DNA of 15,693 nucleotides. Source: CAZUHK01 sp964620345. Lineage in GTDB: Bacteria > Planctomycetota > Phycisphaerae > Phycisphaerales > Zrk34. A program made the position numbers and the translations under genes. A model generated the notes under the pieces. It was not told the origin of the DNA, did no database searches, and was given only the letters and a program-made list of their open reading frames with translations. The stretch is from the NCBI GenBank assembly GCA_964620345.1, contig CAZUHK010000054.1, forward strand, positions 1 through 15,693, in the 5' to 3' direction. Shown piece by piece: positions 1 to 6,593 of this stretch; positions within the stretch are counted from its first letter, which is position 1; each line of letters begins with the position of its first letter.

Positions 1-226
1 CGCGTCAAACTAAAACGCCTATACCCGAATATCATGGAATGACGCGGCACTAGCGGCCGCTCGCCGCGCGGTTCGCCCCGGCGCCGCGACCCGGGCCGAT
101 GTCGCCGGCGCGTCGATCCAACGCGGTGGATTCCGCTATTGTGTGGGTGACGAGGCACCGCAGATACCCCAGGCCCGCCGGACCGTGTCCCGCGTGATCG
201 ACCCGGCGCGGCAGAGAGACCCAACC
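1..226. other. Upstream region of the citrate synthase gene, no gene seen
   Basis: I see no convincing gene in these 226 bases. The first 45 bases are much richer in A/T than the rest. On the minus strand, positions 3-8 read TTGACG, which resembles a -35 box for a leftward gene outside the window; its -10 would lie beyond the edge, so this cannot be tested here. On the plus strand a weak -10-like TATTGT lies at 137-142 with no good -35 upstream. The reading frame of the citrate synthase is open back to a GTG at 143. That extension has no ribosome binding site, so I treat 143-226 as leader. Confidence 0.4.
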
Positions 227-1519
227 ATGTCGATCCTCCACGAAGTGCTGGCCGACCGCGTCGAATCCATCCGTGATGAAGCGCGGCAACTGCTGGAAAC
301 CCACGGCGACCGCGTCGTCAGCCAGGTCACCGTCCGCCAGGTGCTCGGCGGGATGCGCGGCGTGCGGGCGCTGCTGTGCGATACCAGCTACGTCGATCCG
401 CACGACGGCGTGGCCGTCCGCGGCACACCCATCCGCGAGCTGACCGACCGCCTGCCCGAGGAAATCTTCTTCCTGCTGTGCACAGGCGAGCTGCCGACCG
501 ACGCCCAGCGCCGACGCCTGCAGCAGGATCTGTTCGACCGCGTCACCGTGCCGCAGTACGTGTGGAACGTGATCTGCCAGATGCCGCCCGAGGCCCACCC
601 GATGGCGATGCTCAGCTCGGCCGTGCTCGTGCTGCAGCGCGAGAGCGTGTTCCAGCGGCGGTACGAGCAGGGCATGAGCCGCGACGAGCACTGGGGGGCG
701 GCGTTGGAAGATGCGCTCGACCTGGTCGCGAAGATTCCGATCCTCGCCGCGGGCATCTACCGCATCCGCTTTGGCAAGGGCATGCCGATCCACCCCTCGG
801 GCCTGATGGACTGGGGCGCTTACTACGCCGAGGCCCTGGGCTTCTGCGACGGTCAGGCCTGCCGCGATGCACGCTTCACCCGACTGGCCCGGCTCTACCT
901 CGTGCTGCACTGCGATCACGAGGGCGGCAACGTCTCGGCCAACACCTGCACCACCGTCGCCTCGGCGCTGTCCGATCCGTACCTCGCGGTCTCGGCCGGG
1001 CTCAACGGCCTGACCGGCCCGCTGCACGGCGTGGCCAACCAGAACGCCCTGCGCTACGTGCTGGAGATCAACCGCGCGTTCGACGGCACACCCAACGACG
1101 ACCAACTCCGCGATTACCTCCGCAAGACGCTCGACGCCGGCCGCGTCATCCCCGGCTACGGCCACGCCGTGCTCCGCCAGACCGACCCGCGCTTCACCGC
1201 CCTGCACGAGTTCGGCAAGCAGCACTGCGCCGACGACCCGGTCTTCGCCACCGTCGATCGCATGTCGCGCGTGGTGCCGGACGTGCTCGCCGAGCAGGGC
1301 AAGGTCAGCGATCCGCACCCCAACGTCGATGCGATCAGCGGATCGCTGCTCTACCACTTCGGCATCCGCGAGTTCAGCTACTACACCGTGCTGTTCGCCA
1401 TCAGCCGGTGCATGGGCATGCTCGCGCAGGTGCTCAACGAACGCATCCTGGAGCTGCCGATCCGCCGGCCCAAGTCGGTCACGATGCGGTGGCTGGCCGA
1501 ACAGGCGGGCGACCGATGA
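227..1519 (+). CDS. Citrate synthase, eukaryotic (mitochondrial) type
   Basis: Condenses oxaloacetate and acetyl-CoA to citrate, the entry step of the TCA cycle, in the cytoplasm. The 430-residue product has the family length. The three expected catalytic residues are visible: His267 in GPLHG, His313 in GYGHAVLR and Asp368 in NVDAISG. The stretch HCDHEGGNVSANT (228-240), the SALSDPYL motif (246-253) and YYTVLFAISR (385-394) match the mitochondrial/type I pattern better than the E. coli GltA type. I chose the ATG at 227 because the family N-terminus starts there and a purine-rich AGAGAGA lies about 7 nt upstream. A GTG at 143 would add 28 residues without a binding site. The stop overlaps the next gene's possible ATG by 4 nt (ATGA), suggesting one transcript. 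The family is certain. Whether it prefers 2-methylcitrate chemistry cannot be excluded, but the motifs favour citrate synthase. Confidence 0.93.
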   Translation: MSILHEVLADRVESIRDEARQLLETHGDRVVSQVTVRQVLGGMRGVRALLCDTSYVDPHDGVAVRGTPIRELTDRLPEEIFFLLCTGELPTDAQRRRLQQDLFDRVTVPQYVWNVICQMPPEAHPMAMLSSAVLVLQRESVFQRRYEQGMSRDEHWGAALEDALDLVAKIPILAAGIYRIRFGKGMPIHPSGLMDWGAYYAEALGFCDGQACRDARFTRLARLYLVLHCDHEGGNVSANTCTTVASALSDPYLAVSAGLNGLTGPLHGVANQNALRYVLEINRAFDGTPNDDQLRDYLRKTLDAGRVIPGYGHAVLRQTDPRFTALHEFGKQHCADDPVFATVDRMSRVVPDVLAEQGKVSDPHPNVDAISGSLLYHFGIREFSYYTVLFAISRCMGMLAQVLNERILELPIRRPKSVTMRWLAEQAGDR

Positions 1520-2496
1520 ATCACCAACCCCACGAGGCGCCACCGATGCCCGACGATTTGGAAAAACTGAACAACCCCTGGCTGATCGCCGCGTGGCCGG
1601 GCATGGGCAGCGTGGCGGTGCTGGCCGCGAGCCACCTGGCCCAGACGCTCGACGCGGCGGTGGCCCAGGAGTGGCACGCCGATGATTTTTTCGAGATCGA
1701 GCACGTGGAGGTCAAGGCCGGTCTGGCCAAGCCCGGCCGGCTGCCGCGCAACGTGTTCCTGCTGTGGCGCGACCCGCGGCAGGCGCGTGACCTGGTGCTC
1801 TTCATCGCCGAGAACCAGCCGGACCGCGGCGGGCTGGACTTCTGCCGCCAGATCGCCCAGGCCGCGGCGAAATGGAAGGTGCAACGGATCATCACGTTCG
1901 CGGCGATGGGCACGCAGCTTCACCCGGCGAACGAGGCCGGCGTGTTCGCCGTCGCCAGCGACCGCGGCCTGGCCGCCGAGTGCCGCCGGCACCAGATCGA
2001 CATGCTCCAGCAGGGCCAGGTGGGCGGAATGAACGGCCTGATGCTCGCCGCGGCATCCGAGGCGCACATCCCCGCGCTGTGCCTGATGGGCGAGATGCCC
2101 TACTTCGCGGTCAAGGCCCCCAACCCCCCGGCCGCGCTGGCGGCGCTGCGCGCGTTCAGCAAACTGACCGACCTCACGCTCGACCTGGAGCTGCTCGAGC
2201 AGCAGGCCCGGCAGGTCAGCCAGCAGTTGCAGCAACTGGTCGATCGCATGACCGACGGTCAGACCGAGGCCGACGAACTGGGCTTCACCCCGCCCCCGAC
2301 CGACCCGGCGGCCGACCCCTCGACCGACCAGCCCCCCGAGCTCTCGCCCGAGCAGCGCCAGCGCATCGAATCCCTGTTCGACCAGGTCCGCCACGACCGC
2401 TCGCAGGCGGTGAAGCTCAAGCGCGAACTGGATCGCCTGGGCGTGTTCGACGAATACGAAGACCGCTTCCTGGACCTGTTCCGCAGCGGCGAATGA
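1516..2496 (+). CDS. PAC2-family (proteasome assembly chaperone 2-like) protein
   Basis: The 326-residue product resembles the PAC2 family, named after a eukaryotic proteasome assembly chaperone. Bacterial and archaeal members mostly have no proven role. The N-terminal motif WLIAAWPGMGSVAV (residues 22-35) is the typical PAC2 opening, and the domain runs to about residue 245. A Pro/Asp/Thr-rich linker (about 250-277) and a charged, probably helical C-terminal segment (278-323) follow. No signal peptide or membrane segment is seen. Two starts are possible. ATG 1516 overlaps the citrate synthase stop and would be translationally coupled. ATG 1546 begins MPDDLEKL and has GAGG 8 nt upstream, so it may be the true start. 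The pairing with citrate synthase implies co-expression, not necessarily shared function. No proteasome gene lies in the window. Confidence 0.8.
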   Translation: MNHQPHEAPPMPDDLEKLNNPWLIAAWPGMGSVAVLAASHLAQTLDAAVAQEWHADDFFEIEHVEVKAGLAKPGRLPRNVFLLWRDPRQARDLVLFIAENQPDRGGLDFCRQIAQAAAKWKVQRIITFAAMGTQLHPANEAGVFAVASDRGLAAECRRHQIDMLQQGQVGGMNGLMLAAASEAHIPALCLMGEMPYFAVKAPNPPAALAALRAFSKLTDLTLDLELLEQQARQVSQQLQQLVDRMTDGQTEADELGFTPPPTDPAADPSTDQPPELSPEQRQRIESLFDQVRHDRSQAVKLKRELDRLGVFDEYEDRFLDLFRSGE

Positions 2497-2524
2497 GCAT
2501 CGCCGGGCGGTGGTCGCGACGCAC

Positions 2525-2555
2525 AGCCCGGCTCGTCGGCCTATTCGGGCTTTTT
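2525..2555 (+). terminator. Candidate Rho-independent terminator of the citrate synthase/PAC2 pair
   Basis: AGCCCG (2525-2530) can pair with CGGGCT (2546-2551), with a 15-nt loop, followed by TTTT (2552-2555). It begins 28 nt after the PAC2 stop and overlaps the last codons and stop of the convergent rplQ. A competing hairpin, GCCGGGC (2502-2508) with GCCCGGC (2526-2532), shares the same arm. The stem is short, so strength is uncertain. Confidence 0.45.
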
Positions 2556-3206
2556 CGAATCGTCCGGGGCGTCGGTGGATTCGGGGGGCGCTTCGGGCGA
2601 GTCGGTGGGGGCGGATTCGGTGGCGACGGTGGTGTCGGGTGCGGGGGCGGTGGGCTCGGGAGAGTTCCCCGTGGGGGCTGAAGCCGTCACGCCGGGGGAC
2701 CTGGCTTTGCGGAGTTTGGCGGCGAAGGCGGTGCGGTTGTCCTGCTTCTGGCGGCGGCGGGAGTAGCGGCCCGCGACGTTGGCGCCGTCGTCGGCTTCGC
2801 TGACCAGTTGCAGGACGACCAGGTCGGCCCCGTCGCCGATGCGATGGCGTGCGAGCTTGACGATGCGCGTGTACCCGCCGTTGCGGTCGGCGTAGCGCGG
2901 GCCCAGCTCGTCAAACAGCTTCTGGATCACCGACTTGTCGGCGACCTCTTCGTCCTCGCGGCCGCCCTTGATGACGAACACCTGCTGGCGATCCTGCAGC
3001 GTGGCGATCGCCTGGCGGCGTGCGGCCAGGTCGCCCTTCTTGGCCAGGGAGATCAGCTTCTCGACGTAGGGCTGAACGGCCTTGGCCTTCTGGGCGGTGG
3101 TGGTGATCCGGCCGTGCTGCAACAGCGCCGCGGCCAGGTTGCGGAACAGGGCCTTGCGGTGGGGCGTGTTGCGGCCGAGCTTGTAACCGGAAACGCGGTG
3201 TCTCAT
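2541..3206 (-). CDS. rplQ: 50S ribosomal protein L17 with long C-terminal tail
   Basis: L17 binds 23S rRNA near the peptide exit tunnel. The N-terminus MRHRVSGYKLGRN and the segment FDELGPRYADRNGGYTRI (98-115) are characteristic. At 221 residues it is much longer than the usual 115-130. It has a short insertion around 77-88 (FVIKGGREDEEV), then, from about residue 146, a basic stretch and a long tail rich in Pro, Ala, Thr, Ser and acidic residues, likely disordered. The start ATG (3204-3206) has a strong GGAGG upstream. It is the last gene of the leftward series, 30 nt after rpoA, and converges with the PAC2 gene with 44 nt between stops. I see no T-rich terminator on its own strand. Confidence 0.96.
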   Translation of the reverse strand: MRHRVSGYKLGRNTPHRKALFRNLAAALLQHGRITTTAQKAKAVQPYVEKLISLAKKGDLAARRQAIATLQDRQQVFVIKGGREDEEVADKSVIQKLFDELGPRYADRNGGYTRIVKLARHRIGDGADLVVLQLVSEADDGANVAGRYSRRRQKQDNRTAFAAKLRKARSPGVTASAPTGNSPEPTAPAPDTTVATESAPTDSPEAPPESTDAPDDSKKPE

Positions 3207-3236
3207 GGCGATGCCTCCAGGTCGGGGGCTAGCGGG

Positions 3237-4307
3237 TTAATCTTCGTCTTCCTCGGCCTCGTCGTCCGCGCCGACTTCGGCGAGGTCGTCGGAGCTGAAC
3301 GATTCGAGGCCCATCTGGCGGGCTTCGTCGGGCAACTCCATGCCCAGCGACAGGCCCATGTCCGAAAGCTTGCGCTTGATCTCACGCAGCGAGGTCTTGC
3401 CGAACGCCCGGATCTTCAGCAGCTCCGGCTCGGTCAGCGAGACCAGCTCGCCGACCGTGTTGATCTCGGCCGATTCCAGGCAGTTGTTGGCCCGGACCGA
3501 CAGGTCCAGGTCCAGGATCTTCATGTCCAGCTTGCGCAAGAGATCTTCGTCCAAGGCGGTGGCGGCGGCGGCGGCCTCGCTCACGTTGTCCTGGCCGATC
3601 TCGAAGTACTGCACGAACGGGTTGAGGTGCTTGCGGAGAATCTTCGCGGCCTCGACCAGCGACATCTCCGGCGTCACCGCGCCGTTGGTCCAGACCTCCA
3701 GCGTGAGCTTGTCGTAGTTGGTCTTCTGCCCGACGCGGGTGTCCTCGACCTTGTACCGCACGCGGAGCACGGGGCTGAAGATCGCATCGACGTGAATCTC
3801 GCCGACAACCCGCTCGGCCTCGCGCTCGGCCAGCTCACTGGCCGGCACATAGCCCCGCCCCTTCTCGACGGTGAACTCCATGTCGAAATCGACTTCCTCG
3901 GTGAGCGTGCAGATCACCAGATCCTTGTTGAGGATGGTGATGGAGGTGTCGGCCTCGATCATGTCGGCGGTGACCTCGCCCGGGCCGGTCGCGCCAAGGG
4001 TCATGGTCTTGGCCTCGTCGCCTTCGAGTTGGACGACGAGGTTCTTGATGTTGAGGATGATGTCGGTCACGTCTTCCTGCACACCCTGGAGTGTGGTGAA
4101 CTCGTGGGGGGCGCCGTGGATGGTCACCTTGGTGACCGCGGCGCCTTCGATGGTGGACAGGAGGATACGGCGGAGCGAGTTGCCGACGGTGGTGCCCAAG
4201 CCGCGCTCGAACGGCTCGACGACGAACTTGCCGTAGGTCGGGGTAGAGACCTCGGCGTCCTGAATCACGCGGGTGGGCAGTTCCAGGCCTCTCCATCGGA
4301 TGCGCAT
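3237..4307 (-). CDS. rpoA: DNA-directed RNA polymerase alpha subunit
   Basis: Alpha dimerises to start RNA polymerase assembly and contacts promoter UP elements and regulators. The 356-residue product has the N-terminal assembly domain (about 1-240, with FERGLGTTVGNSLRRILL at 33-50), an Ala-rich linker (245-251), and a C-terminal DNA-binding domain (about 260-325). In that domain VRANNCL (271-277) holds the arginine matching E. coli Arg265, and FGKTSLREIK (302-311) is the second DNA-contact helix. It ends in an acidic tail (EAEEDED). I chose ATG 4305-4307 because GGAG lies 8 nt upstream and the family starts near here. The frame stays open for 34 more codons, but these look like read-through of GC-rich spacer. 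It follows rpsK after 130 nt, where rpsD often sits in other bacteria. Confidence 0.97.
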   Translation of the reverse strand: MRIRWRGLELPTRVIQDAEVSTPTYGKFVVEPFERGLGTTVGNSLRRILLSTIEGAAVTKVTIHGAPHEFTTLQGVQEDVTDIILNIKNLVVQLEGDEAKTMTLGATGPGEVTADMIEADTSITILNKDLVICTLTEEVDFDMEFTVEKGRGYVPASELAEREAERVVGEIHVDAIFSPVLRVRYKVEDTRVGQKTNYDKLTLEVWTNGAVTPEMSLVEAAKILRKHLNPFVQYFEIGQDNVSEAAAAATALDEDLLRKLDMKILDLDLSVRANNCLESAEINTVGELVSLTEPELLKIRAFGKTSLREIKRKLSDMGLSLGMELPDEARQMGLESFSSDDLAEVGADDEAEEDED

Positions 4308-4437
4308 ATCGGAATCTCCAAGCGGTGCGGCAGCGGTGGCCAATTGGCGTTGATCGTCCCGGTCGCGGGTGTCGGTCCGTGCTGCCGAGCGGGCCGACCC
4401 CTTCTTCACGGGGCGATTGCGTACGGTGATGTCGACG
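4308..4437 (-). other. 130-nt gap between rpsK and rpoA; rpsD absent
   Basis: Many bacteria carry rpsD (S4) here. No S4-like frame is present and the space is too short for one. I see only a small CCCC/GGGG hairpin near the rpsK end and two copies of GCGGTG on the plus strand (4322-4327, 4333-4338). No clear promoter is visible. Confidence 0.6.
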
Positions 4438-4815
4438 TCAGACGCGGCGCTTCTTGCGCGGGCGGCATCCGTTATGGGGGATCGGCGTAACGTCCTCGAT
4501 CGCGGTGACCTTCAGGCCGCTGGACTGCAGGGCGGTCACGGCCGACTCGCGCCCCGGTCCGGGGCCCTTGAGCTTGACCTCGACCTCCTGCATGCCGACC
4601 TTCTTGGCCTTGGACGCGCAGTTTTCGGCGGCGCGGGTCGCGGCGAAGGGCGTGGACTTGCGGGCGCCCTTGAAACCGACCGTGCCGGCCGAATCCCACG
4701 AGATCGTCTCGCCGTTCACGTCGGTGATGGTCACTTGGGTGTTGTTGAACGACGCCTTGATGTGGGCGACGCCGCGGACGACGTTGCGACGGGTTTTCTT
4801 GCTTTTCTTGGCCAT
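4438..4815 (-). CDS. rpsK: 30S ribosomal protein S11
   Basis: S11 sits on the platform of the small subunit, near the mRNA exit side and the E site. The product is 125 residues, normal for the family, and opens with a basic stretch (MAKKSKKTRRN). NNTQVTITDVNGE, FKGARKSTPFAA and the glycine-rich GPGPGRES are S11 signatures, and it ends in the typical PHNGCRPRKKRRV. I chose ATG 4813-4815 because GAGGA lies just upstream and the family begins here. An in-frame ATG ten codons earlier has no support. It follows rpsM after an unusual 92-nt gap that holds two hairpins. Confidence 0.97.
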   Translation of the reverse strand: MAKKSKKTRRNVVRGVAHIKASFNNTQVTITDVNGETISWDSAGTVGFKGARKSTPFAATRAAENCASKAKKVGMQEVEVKLKGPGPGRESAVTALQSSGLKVTAIEDVTPIPHNGCRPRKKRRV

Positions 4816-4837
4816 CGTGTTCCTCGAAGCTGCGATC

Positions 4838-4893
4838 GCTACCACCGGGGTAGCTCACTTCACGGGTTATCAGGGGGCGATCGTCGATCGCCC
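4838..4893 (-). promoter_or_regulatory. Two hairpins in the rpsM-rpsK gap
   Basis: In transcript order, GGGCGATC and GATCGCCC (4875-4893, 8-bp stem, 3-nt loop) are followed by GCTACC and GGTAGC (4838-4854, 6-bp stem, 5-nt loop). Both lie between the rpsM stop and the rpsK ribosome binding site. No T-run follows, so they do not look like terminators. They could be RNA processing sites, stability elements or protein-binding leaders. Confidence 0.4.
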
Positions 4894-4907
4894 GCCAAAC
4901 GGTCGGT

Positions 4908-5282
4908 TTACTTCACGCCCTTCTTGCCCGCGACGGTCTTCTTGCGGCCCTTGCGGGTGCGGGCGTTGGTCTGGGTGCGCTGGCCGCGGACGGGCAGGCC
5001 CCGCCGGTGGCGTTCGCCGCGGTAGCTGCGGATCTCGCGCAACCGCTGGATGTTCTGGCTGGTCTGCCGGCGCAGCGCGCCCTCGACGATGTAGTTGTTG
5101 TCGATGATGTGGGTCAGCTTCGCCACGTCATCTTCGCTGAGGGTGTTGGCGCGCACCTGGCCGTCGATCGTCGCTTCCTTGCAGATCGCCTCGGCGAACC
5201 TGGGACCCACGCCGTGGATGTAACGCAGCGCGATGCGGATCGGCTTGCCATCGGGAATGTCAACACCAGAGATACGGGGCAT
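4908..5282 (-). CDS. rpsM: 30S ribosomal protein S13
   Basis: S13 is in the head of the small subunit, where it contacts the P-site tRNA and forms a bridge to the large subunit. The 124-residue product has the standard length. MPRISGVDIPDGK opens it, IHGVGPRFA (23-31) is the helix-hairpin-helix-type element, and RHRRGLPVRGQRTQTNARTR is the highly conserved C-terminal rRNA-binding segment, followed by a lysine-rich tail reaching towards the P site. The start has GGAGA upstream. It follows rpmJ after 46 nt and starts the alpha-type block. Confidence 0.97.
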   Translation of the reverse strand: MPRISGVDIPDGKPIRIALRYIHGVGPRFAEAICKEATIDGQVRANTLSEDDVAKLTHIIDNNYIVEGALRRQTSQNIQRLREIRSYRGERHRRGLPVRGQRTQTNARTRKGRKKTVAGKKGVK

Positions 5283-5295
5283 GGTTCGGTCTCCA

Positions 5296-5317
5296 ATTTC
5301 GAAAATCGCATTTCGAA
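5296..5317. repeat. Direct repeat ATTTCGAA x2 in the rpmJ-rpsM gap
   Basis: ATTTCGAA occurs at 5296-5303 and 5310-5317, 14 nt apart. Each copy contains the palindrome TTCGAA. The segment is AT-rich compared with everything around it and lies between the rpmJ hairpin and the rpsM ribosome binding site. Confidence 0.5.
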
Positions 5318-5320
5318 CTT

Positions 5321-5338
5321 CCAGGGCTTCAGCCCTGG
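5321..5338 (-). promoter_or_regulatory. Hairpin with the rpmJ stop codon in its loop
   Basis: On the transcript, CCAGGGC and GCCCTGG form a perfect 7-bp stem around the tetraloop TGAA. The TGA of that loop is the rpmJ stop codon, so the last two codons form one arm. No T-run follows. It may be an RNA stability or processing element, or a copy of a dispersed palindrome. Confidence 0.55.
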
Positions 5339-5442
5339 CGTTGCTTGTGCTTGGGGTTGGTGCAGATCACGCGCACCACGCCCTTGCGGCGGACGATCTT
5401 GCAGTTCTCACAGATGCGCTTGACGCTCGAGCGTACTTTCAT
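5329..5442 (-). CDS. rpmJ: 50S ribosomal protein L36
   Basis: L36 is a tiny zinc-ribbon protein of the large subunit that binds 23S rRNA. The 37-residue product begins MKVRSSVKRICENCK and ends NPKHKQRQG, the classic L36 pattern. Cys11, Cys14, Cys27 and His32 are the four zinc ligands, so this is the zinc-binding form. A GGTGG-type ribosome binding site precedes the ATG. It follows infA after 18 nt, as in many bacteria. Confidence 0.96.
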   Translation of the reverse strand: MKVRSSVKRICENCKIVRRKGVVRVICTNPKHKQRQG

Positions 5443-5460
5443 GATCCACCTTCAATCCGG

Positions 5461-5676
5461 TCAGTGGCGATACGTGATGCGGCCCTTGGTCAGGTCGTAG
5501 GGGCTGATTTCGATGGTCACCTTGTCGCCGGGCACGATGCGGATGTAGTGCATGCGCATCTTGCCGGCGAGCATGCCCAGCACCTCGTGGCCGTTGTCAA
5601 GGCGGACCTTGAACATCGCGTTGGGCAGGGTGTCCAGCACTTCGCCTTCGACCTGAATTTTGTCCTCTTTGGCCAT
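5461..5676 (-). CDS. infA: Translation initiation factor IF-1
   Basis: IF-1 binds the A site of the small subunit during initiation and works with IF-2 and IF-3. The 71-residue product is the family length and is one OB-fold (S1-like) domain. MAKEDKIQVEGEVLDTLPNA, GHEVLGMLAGKMR and GDKVTIEISPYDLTKGRI are characteristic. The start has GAGGA upstream. It lies 21 nt after map and 18 nt before rpmJ, the common map-infA-rpmJ order. Confidence 0.97.
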   Translation of the reverse strand: MAKEDKIQVEGEVLDTLPNAMFKVRLDNGHEVLGMLAGKMRMHYIRIVPGDKVTIEISPYDLTKGRITYRH

Positions 5677-5697
5677 GCGTCCTCGTTCAACAGTCGG

Positions 5698-6480
5698 TCA
5701 GTTTCCGTCGGTCAGCACGTCGCAGCCCGAATCGGTGACGGCGAGCGTGTGCTCGTAATGCGCCGCGGGTCGGCCGTCGGCGGTGGCGACCGTCCAATGG
5801 TCGGCCAGCACCTTCACCGAGTCGCCGCCGAGGCAGCACATCGGCTCGACCGCGATCACCAGGCCCGGCCGCAGCTCGATGTCGTTCTTCAGCAGGTCGC
5901 GGCTGACGAAGTTGGGCACCTTGGGCTCTTCGTGCAGCGTTTGTCCGATGCCGTGTCCGACGAACTCCTTCACGATGCCCAGCTTTGCCCGCCGGGCGTA
6001 GTTTTCCATGTTCCGGGCGATCTGGCTCCACTTCACGCCGGGCTTGATGCTCTGGATCGCGATGTCCAGCACGTGCTGGGTCACCTCGCAGAGCCGGCGG
6101 ACCTCTTTGGGCACCGCCCCGACCATCACGGTCGTCGCCGAATCGCCGCACCAGCCATCGATCTTCACACCGAAGTCGATGCTCACGATGTCGCCGTCGT
6201 TCAGCGTCCGCTTGCCGGGGATGCCGTGAACGATCTCTTCGTTGACCGAGATGCAGGTCGAAGCCGGGAAGGGCTTGGCCCGCGCGGTGGACCCGGGGTA
6301 GTTCTTGAACAGCGGGTCGCCGCCGCACTCGTCAACGATATTCTCCGCCTCGGCGTTGATCTGAGCCGTGCTCACGCCGGGCACGCACGCCTCGCGGCAT
6401 CGCCGCAAGGCCTCGTATACCCAGCGACCGGAGGTACGCATCTGCTCGATCTGCTCACCGCTTTTCAGTGAGATTGCCAT
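5698..6480 (-). CDS. map: Methionine aminopeptidase, type I
   Basis: Removes the initiator methionine from new proteins when the second residue is small; a dinuclear metal enzyme of the cytoplasm. The 260-residue product has the type I length. The metal ligands expected from the E. coli enzyme are all visible: Asp102 and Asp113 (IDFGVKIDGWCGDS), His176 (GHGIGQ), Glu212 (AVEPM) and Glu243 (YEHTL), with the substrate-contacting His85 in VHGIPG. I chose ATG 6478-6480 because MAISLKSGEQIEQMR is the family start. Its ribosome binding site is poor: GGAG lies only 1 nt away and AAGG about 11 nt away. An upstream TTG at 6519 would add 13 residues and is less likely. adk, usually between secY and map, is missing. 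Confidence 0.96.
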   Translation of the reverse strand: MAISLKSGEQIEQMRTSGRWVYEALRRCREACVPGVSTAQINAEAENIVDECGGDPLFKNYPGSTARAKPFPASTCISVNEEIVHGIPGKRTLNDGDIVSIDFGVKIDGWCGDSATTVMVGAVPKEVRRLCEVTQHVLDIAIQSIKPGVKWSQIARNMENYARRAKLGIVKEFVGHGIGQTLHEEPKVPNFVSRDLLKNDIELRPGLVIAVEPMCCLGGDSVKVLADHWTVATADGRPAAHYEHTLAVTDSGCDVLTDGN

Positions 6481-6561
6481 ACTCCGGCCGGCCTTCACGT
6501 CGCCCTGTTTTCCTGCCAACGCCCCGGGCGGCCTTTTGGGGCCGGCCTTGGCGAATCGAAC

Positions 6562-6567
6562 AGTATA
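6562..6567 (-). promoter_or_regulatory. Candidate -10 box upstream of map
   Basis: The minus strand reads TATACT here, five of six bases matching the sigma-70 -10 consensus TATAAT, in otherwise GC-rich DNA. No good -35 is found 16-18 nt upstream; that space is filled by the hairpin at 6571-6593. Transcription from here would leave a leader of about 75 nt before map. It would give map-infA-rpmJ and the alpha block an internal promoter in the longest gap of the spc region. Confidence 0.35.
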
Positions 6568-6570
6568 CCC

Positions 6571-6593
6571 GGTTGGCGGACCGTCCGCCAGCC
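6571..6593 (-). other. Strong hairpin in the secY-map gap
   Basis: A 10-bp stem (one G-T pair) closes a 3-nt loop: GGTTGGCGGA (6571-6580) against TCCGCCAGCC (6584-6593) on the plus strand. It begins 16 nt after the secY stop and is not followed by a T-run, so it is not a classic terminator. It could protect or process the upstream message. Confidence 0.5.

Noticed and set aside
1..45. Leftward promoter at the left edge (TTGACG at 3-8)
   Set aside because: Only a single -35-like hexamer is visible and its partner would be outside the window.
143..226. GTG-started N-terminal extension of citrate synthase
   Set aside because: No ribosome binding site, and the family N-terminus fits ATG 227.
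50..1543. Long minus-strand open frame opposite citrate synthase (497 codons)
   Set aside because: It is antisense to a clear enzyme with all catalytic residues; its product is low in complexity and resembles no family. Long antisense frames are expected at this GC content.
4308..4409. 34-residue N-terminal extension of RpoA
   Set aside because: The ATG at 4307 has a well-spaced GGAG, and alpha subunits start at that position; the extension is GC-rich spacer without stops.
2808..4490. Plus-strand open frame of 560 codons across rplQ, rpoA and rpsK
   Set aside because: It is a shadow of three well-supported genes, with Leu/Gly/Asp/Val-rich sequence and no recognisable domain.
5233..6471. Plus-strand open frame of 412 codons opposite infA and map
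   Set aside because: Antisense to conserved genes with intact active sites; His/Asp/Val-rich product without a family.
6481..6519. TTG start giving map 13 more residues
   Set aside because: The family start matches MAISLKSGEQIE; the TTG has no convincing binding site, although the ATG site is also poor.
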